DNA of 64,000 bases from the NCBI RefSeq assembly GCF_007860125.1, contig NZ_SJPW01000002.1, forward strand, positions 434,001 through 498,000, read 5' to 3'. The DNA comes from Rubripirellula tenax. Its GTDB lineage: Bacteria > Planctomycetota > Planctomycetia > Pirellulales > Pirellulaceae. This document shows, piece by piece, positions 60,688 through 64,000 of this stretch. The translations under genes and the position numbers were made by a program. Every line of letters begins with the position of its first letter. The first letter of the stretch is position 1. The notes under the pieces were generated by a model. The model was not told where the DNA came from, did not search any database, and worked only from the letters and a program-made list of their open reading frames with translations.

Positions 60688-61347
60688 TCAGCCTTTGAAG
60701 ATCACCGGTGCGCCGAGGCTCTGGTGAATTTCGTTACAGCGTGCTGGCGCCAATCGCAGTCCGTGGGCCAAGTCGGCCAGGTAATTGGCTTCCTTTTGTT
60801 CGTCCAATTCGATGGCGATCAGTGAAACTGTGTAGACCTGTTCTTCCATACCAAGCGGCACCGACCACGCCAGATCCTTCACATCGGTGGTCTCGGCAAA
60901 CGTGGTTCGTAAGAACGCGATCTCTTCCTGTGAAACGTGGTCGAGCTGCTTCAGGATTTTGTCTTGTTCTTCTTGAGTGACTTGACCGTCGGACTTGGCG
61001 GCGTTGACCATCGCACGGACCAAAACCTTCGATTGTTCGTTCATCGCTTCGACCTGGGCCGTCGACCAAGACGGAGCGGCCGGTGCTTGGGTGCGAGTCG
61101 CCGCGGGCGTTGCCGGCGTCTGACGCTTGCTTTGATGATGGTTGTGACTGACGCCCAGCAAATCCTCGAGACTCTTTGCGGCCGAATCAATCGTCTGTGG
61201 CTGGGATGCACGCGGATGTTGTCGTGGCGGTTGTGAAGGCGCCGGCCGTTTGGCACCGCCCAGCATGTCTTTGAGCACCTTGCCGCCCGCGCTACCCGAA
61301 CCGGCTTTACCGCCCAAGAGGGCACCCAAAATATCCATCGCGTCCAT
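60688..61347 (-). CDS. DUF533/TerB-like protein
   Basis: 219 residues. The N-terminal part holds Gly-rich repeats (LGALLGGKAGSGSAGG) and a Pro/Gln/His-rich linker (QPPRQHPRASQPQ; GVSHNHHQSK). From about 105 to 215 a TerB/DUF533 helical domain: ALVRAMVNAAKSDGQ-type (here KVLVRAMVNAAKSDGQVTQE), DKILKQLDHVSQEEI and the usual EANYLADLAHGLRLAP. The family is related to tellurite-resistance TerB, with acidic residues that can bind metal; function is otherwise unknown. ATG at 61347. Followed by nothing on the same strand within reach. Confidence 0.85.
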   Translation of the reverse strand: MDAMDILGALLGGKAGSGSAGGKVLKDMLGGAKRPAPSQPPRQHPRASQPQTIDSAAKSLEDLLGVSHNHHQSKRQTPATPAATRTQAPAAPSWSTAQVEAMNEQSKVLVRAMVNAAKSDGQVTQEEQDKILKQLDHVSQEEIAFLRTTFAETTDVKDLAWSVPLGMEEQVYTVSLIAIELDEQKEANYLADLAHGLRLAPARCNEIHQSLGAPVIFKG

Positions 61348-61451
61348 TGATCGTACCGTCAGCAGGTTACAGGAAAAGTGAATGCGTCTGACCTCTTGGC
61401 CAGCCCCGCATGAGAGATTCTTGGGTCAGCTTATCAAATCTGACGACCGAC

Positions 61452-63332
61452 TCATTCGGCTTTTTCGCCATCGACATCTTCGCCGTTTTCGGCGTCGGTG
61501 GGACTGTCGCTGTCGGCTGGCGAAGCGTTCGATTCAGTTTCTGCGGCGTCAGCCTCTTTGGCTTCTGCCGCCTCTTTCTCGGCTTTTCGTTTCTCTGCTT
61601 TGGCCTTCTTCTCAGCAGCTTTCTTTTCGGATGCCGCTTTCTTCGCCGCTTCCTTTTCTGCGGCTTCCTTTTCCATCGCCGCTTTCTCTTCGGCCTTGGC
61701 TGCTTCTTCTCTCAAACGTTCTTCTTCGGCCAGTTCGGCTTTCCGAGCAATCGCCGTCGCTTCTGCTTCTTCTTGAATCGACGCGTAAAGAGTCGAGTCC
61801 ACTTGTCCGTATTCACCCATCAGTTCGACGAAGGTTCGCAGCGGGAAGCCTTCCGGAATTTCTTCGCTGTCGATGGCTACCGAGTATCGCTTGAGTGATT
61901 CGAACAGGTCTTGGGCCGCGTCGTCGATTGTCAGCAGCGGGTAGTCGTCAAAGATCTCTGCCCAAACTTCAAAGCCTTCTTCGTACAGCGCGATCGCTTT
62001 GTCCAGTTCGGCGTTTTCGTTGGCTTTTTCAGCGTCAAAGATCAACCGGCGTGCTCTGACCGTTCGCTCTTCCTGTTCCGCCAATGCAAGCGTCTTCCAA
62101 TACGGGAAGTTGATTTGCGTTCGGTAGCCACGGACTTTGATCAAACGTTCTTCCAGATCGTCCAGTTCGCCGACCAGCTCGATTGCTCGTAAGCGGACCG
62201 ACGGATCGGCGGTTCGAGCGAGTTTCGTCAAGTCGGGTATGACACCTTCCTTGATCGACGCGTACATGTCGCGATCGGCGTAGGGCAACTCGTCGACGGG
62301 TGTTTCCCAAAGTTTGCGATGTTCGTCTACAAGCGAATCGATTCTCGCCTGCTGTTCGACATCGAAAGCGTCTTTGACGAGCTCGCGGACCTGTTCGATC
62401 TTTTCGTCCTTCTGACGTTCTAGCTCTTCTAGCGAACCGAGTTTGATCGTGAACGGGGAAGTCGTTGGAATGCTGCGATTGCCGAATGCATTCCAGTCCT
62501 CGCTGGCCATCTGCCAAGCGTTTTGGGCGCGTTCATCCAGAATGCCTTCGCGTTCGATCGCCTCGGCGTGTTGGATTCGCCACTTCGGTCCCGTTTCGTA
62601 AAAGTTGAGCGGTGTTTGGCGGCGAATTTTGACGCCCGCATCGACCATTTCGTAACCGTGATTAAGCCACAGTCGTCCGACCAACCAATTGTCTGGCTTG
62701 CCCAATGGGCCACGCGCTTCGGGGCTGTCGACGGCGATGTTTTCGCCCAGCAATTCCTCGTGCAGCACATCATCGTCAGCGAAAAGACGTCGGAATTGGA
62801 CCTTCTCGTCCGACATCCCCATCTTTGATCCATAGAACCATCCCGTGTACCAAATCAGCCGCGGCGCGTTACGGTTTTGTCGAACGCCTCGCGTCAGAAA
62901 CTCGGTACCCTCGCGGACCATTTCGTAACGTTGGCGGTAATCGTCGAATTCGGTCGACACGTTGTATGCCAAGTTGTGGGCCTGGTGTTCCCAAACTTTG
63001 TCGAAGTGAGGTTGCAGCAACGCGATGTTGTTGAGCGTCGCCTTCAAGCGATCCCATTCGTGCATCACGCGATACTCGTGCGCCTTGTTCCACAGCAACG
63101 TGGCTGCGACACCTCGCAAGCCGAGTGACGCCAGCTTCATCGTTTCGCTGGCCGGGCTAATCTCGCCAAGATCGCTTTCAGCGATGTTGTACTTGATCCG
63201 CATTTCGGACAGCTCGCCGCCCAAGTCAGTCTTGCCGCCCGATGGTTGTCCCAGCAAATACAGCGGGATCAACATGGCGACCAGGATGACCAGGTACGTA
63301 AGTTTTCGTCGAAGAATAGTCGTACGGTTCAT
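61452..63332 (-). CDS. Membrane-anchored helical-repeat protein with Lys/Glu/Ala-rich coiled tail
   Basis: 626 residues. N-terminal membrane helix (LTYLVILVAMLIPLYLLGQPSG), a TPR-like helical body with conserved Trp and Tyr (LWNKAHEYRVMHEWDRLKA, WYTGWFYGSKMGMSDEK), and from about 530 to 610 a highly charged KEA-rich stretch (EKKAAEKKAKAEKRKAEKEA), a likely long single helix or coiled coil. Planctomycete homologues carry the misleading name 'IRE (iron responsive element)'; no such activity is evident. The start overlaps the permease stop by four bases, so it should work with the transporter. Function unknown, probably envelope. Confidence 0.85.
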   Translation of the reverse strand: MNRTTILRRKLTYLVILVAMLIPLYLLGQPSGGKTDLGGELSEMRIKYNIAESDLGEISPASETMKLASLGLRGVAATLLWNKAHEYRVMHEWDRLKATLNNIALLQPHFDKVWEHQAHNLAYNVSTEFDDYRQRYEMVREGTEFLTRGVRQNRNAPRLIWYTGWFYGSKMGMSDEKVQFRRLFADDDVLHEELLGENIAVDSPEARGPLGKPDNWLVGRLWLNHGYEMVDAGVKIRRQTPLNFYETGPKWRIQHAEAIEREGILDERAQNAWQMASEDWNAFGNRSIPTTSPFTIKLGSLEELERQKDEKIEQVRELVKDAFDVEQQARIDSLVDEHRKLWETPVDELPYADRDMYASIKEGVIPDLTKLARTADPSVRLRAIELVGELDDLEERLIKVRGYRTQINFPYWKTLALAEQEERTVRARRLIFDAEKANENAELDKAIALYEEGFEVWAEIFDDYPLLTIDDAAQDLFESLKRYSVAIDSEEIPEGFPLRTFVELMGEYGQVDSTLYASIQEEAEATAIARKAELAEEERLREEAAKAEEKAAMEKEAAEKEAAKKAASEKKAAEKKAKAEKRKAEKEAAEAKEADAAETESNASPADSDSPTDAENGEDVDGEKAE

Positions 63333-64000
63333 GCCGCGATCTCACGCGATTTCAGGAAGAAGTAACTGACAATGAAAGCCAACACGCAATATCCGAGCGT
63401 GGCGGCGGCGTGACGCAGAAGTAACGCACCGAAGATGTCGAAACCGCTGGCCGCATACTCGGCGGTGCCAACCATCTTGGGCAAGTTCGGTAGCGCCGTC
63501 GCGATCGCGTCGAGCGTGTAAACGATTCCCGCATCGGTCGTTTTGATCACCGTGGCCGCCAGCGAGTCGACGTCCAATTCGGTCGTCATCGCATCTTGTC
63601 GCAGCAACCGCACCAGCGACTCGACCGGACCACCGCCGCGAGCGACCCCTTCGTCGATGTAGTGACGGGTGTCGTAAACCTGTTCGGCCGAGAAGCCGAG
63701 CAACACGCATACGAAGGTCGCCACCATCGCAACGGGACCGCTCAGGAACGTACTGAACATAACGCCGAATGCGATCACCATTGTCATCTGTAGCCAGATC
63801 GACATGTACGCTTTGACCAAGTTCCACCAGAATGAGCTCTCGGCAGGTCTCAAGTAGACACCGCTTCGCGTCATGCCCAAATACTGGCTGCGGTCCAAAC
63901 AGCGAACGACAATCTTAATGCGACCGTTTTCGTCGACCAGGTCATCGAAGACATTCAGCAAGCGAGTTTCGTTGTTGTCGGTACCTTCGATGTCGAGCGG
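63329..64000 (-). CDS. ABC-2-type transporter permease, N-terminal part beyond the window
   Basis: The frame is open to the right edge (223 codons seen) and stops at 63329. Visible membrane segments: WLQMTMVIAFGVMFSTFLSG, VAMVATFVCVLLGF and AATLGYCVLAFIVSYFFL, with a soluble stretch between them. This membrane pattern and the end (FLKSREIAA) fit the ABC-2 permease type that planctomycetes encode before the helical-repeat gene. It needs an ATPase that is not visible here. ATGA overlap with the next gene. Substrate unknown. Confidence 0.75.
   Translation of the reverse strand, partial: PLDIEGTDNNETRLLNVFDDLVDENGRIKIVVRCLDRSQYLGMTRSGVYLRPAESSFWWNLVKAYMSIWLQMTMVIAFGVMFSTFLSGPVAMVATFVCVLLGFSAEQVYDTRHYIDEGVARGGGPVESLVRLLRQDAMTTELDVDSLAATVIKTTDAGIVYTLDAIATALPNLPKMVGTAEYAASGFDIFGALLLRHAAATLGYCVLAFIVSYFFLKSREIAA

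Noticed and set aside
1-64000. CRISPR arrays, tRNA/rRNA genes, insertion sequences, prophage or defence genes
   Set aside because: I looked for repeated spacers, tRNA-like cloverleaf arms, transposase or integrase motifs and defence-type helicase/nuclease/reverse transcriptase motifs, and found none that I could support.

Overview
The window (about 57 % G+C by eye) looks like ordinary chromosome from a marine planctomycete of the Pirellulaceae (Rhodopirellula/Rubripirellula-like). The evidence is two formylglycine sulfatases, a giant secreted protein with a LESRRML-type N-terminal motif, GEVED and dockerin segments, a PEP-CTERM protein, an ECF sigma factor beside a Ser/Thr kinase, many secreted planctomycete-type proteins of unknown function, frequent GTG/TTG starts and few clear Shine-Dalgarno sites. 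I saw no rRNA, tRNA, CRISPR array, transposase or phage gene. The assignment to family level is an inference.

Layout. 1-3.9 kb: a membrane transglutaminase-like protein (cut by the window edge) and its DUF58 partner, plus a small Cys/His-rich exported protein. 4-9 kb: an HtrA-PDZ-PA14 protease, a long palindrome, a PhoD-type phosphatase, a small Cys-rich protein and a PQQ-type beta-propeller. 9.5-15.4 kb: two proteins of unknown function, an FHA-GAF-class III cyclase and a BaiN/YhiN-type flavoprotein. 15.5-21.7 kb: a fatty acid desaturase, TreZ, an EEP-family hydrolase, a GT4 glycosyltransferase and a TlpA-like lipoprotein.

22-29 kb is a co-directional signalling block: an ECF-like sigma factor, a transmembrane Ser/Thr kinase whose extracytoplasmic part is a TAXI-type solute-binding domain, a sensor histidine kinase, and a translationally coupled receiver-GGDEF-EAL protein. 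29-41 kb: a U32 protein, two sulfatases, an M90/MtfA-like peptidase with a SEC-C tail, the giant dockerin protein, MtnA, CsrA and SurE.

41-47 kb is the most coherent metabolic neighbourhood: pyruvate kinase, an RCK-type potassium channel and a STAS protein form one tight operon, with a GAF-containing PtsP (enzyme I Ntr) divergent from it. All of these touch phosphoenolpyruvate or potassium. 47-58 kb: a spermidine-synthase-like methyltransferase, a second EEP protein, an FG-GAP protein, a CHRD/PEP-CTERM protein with a good intrinsic terminator, ArgH, a 912-residue exported protein of unknown function, a WD40 protein and a CbiX/HMA metal pair. 58-64 kb: a Pro/Gln-rich lipoprotein, an unrecognised cytoplasmic protein, a DUF533/TerB protein, and a membrane-anchored helical protein coupled to an ABC-2-type permease that runs off the window.

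Nothing here is a mobile or defence island. The best candidates for under-described biology are the TAXI receptor kinase with its sigma factor, the PEP/K+ cluster, the cyclase lacking the usual purine-selecting residues, and the transglutaminase-like protein lacking its nucleophilic cysteine.
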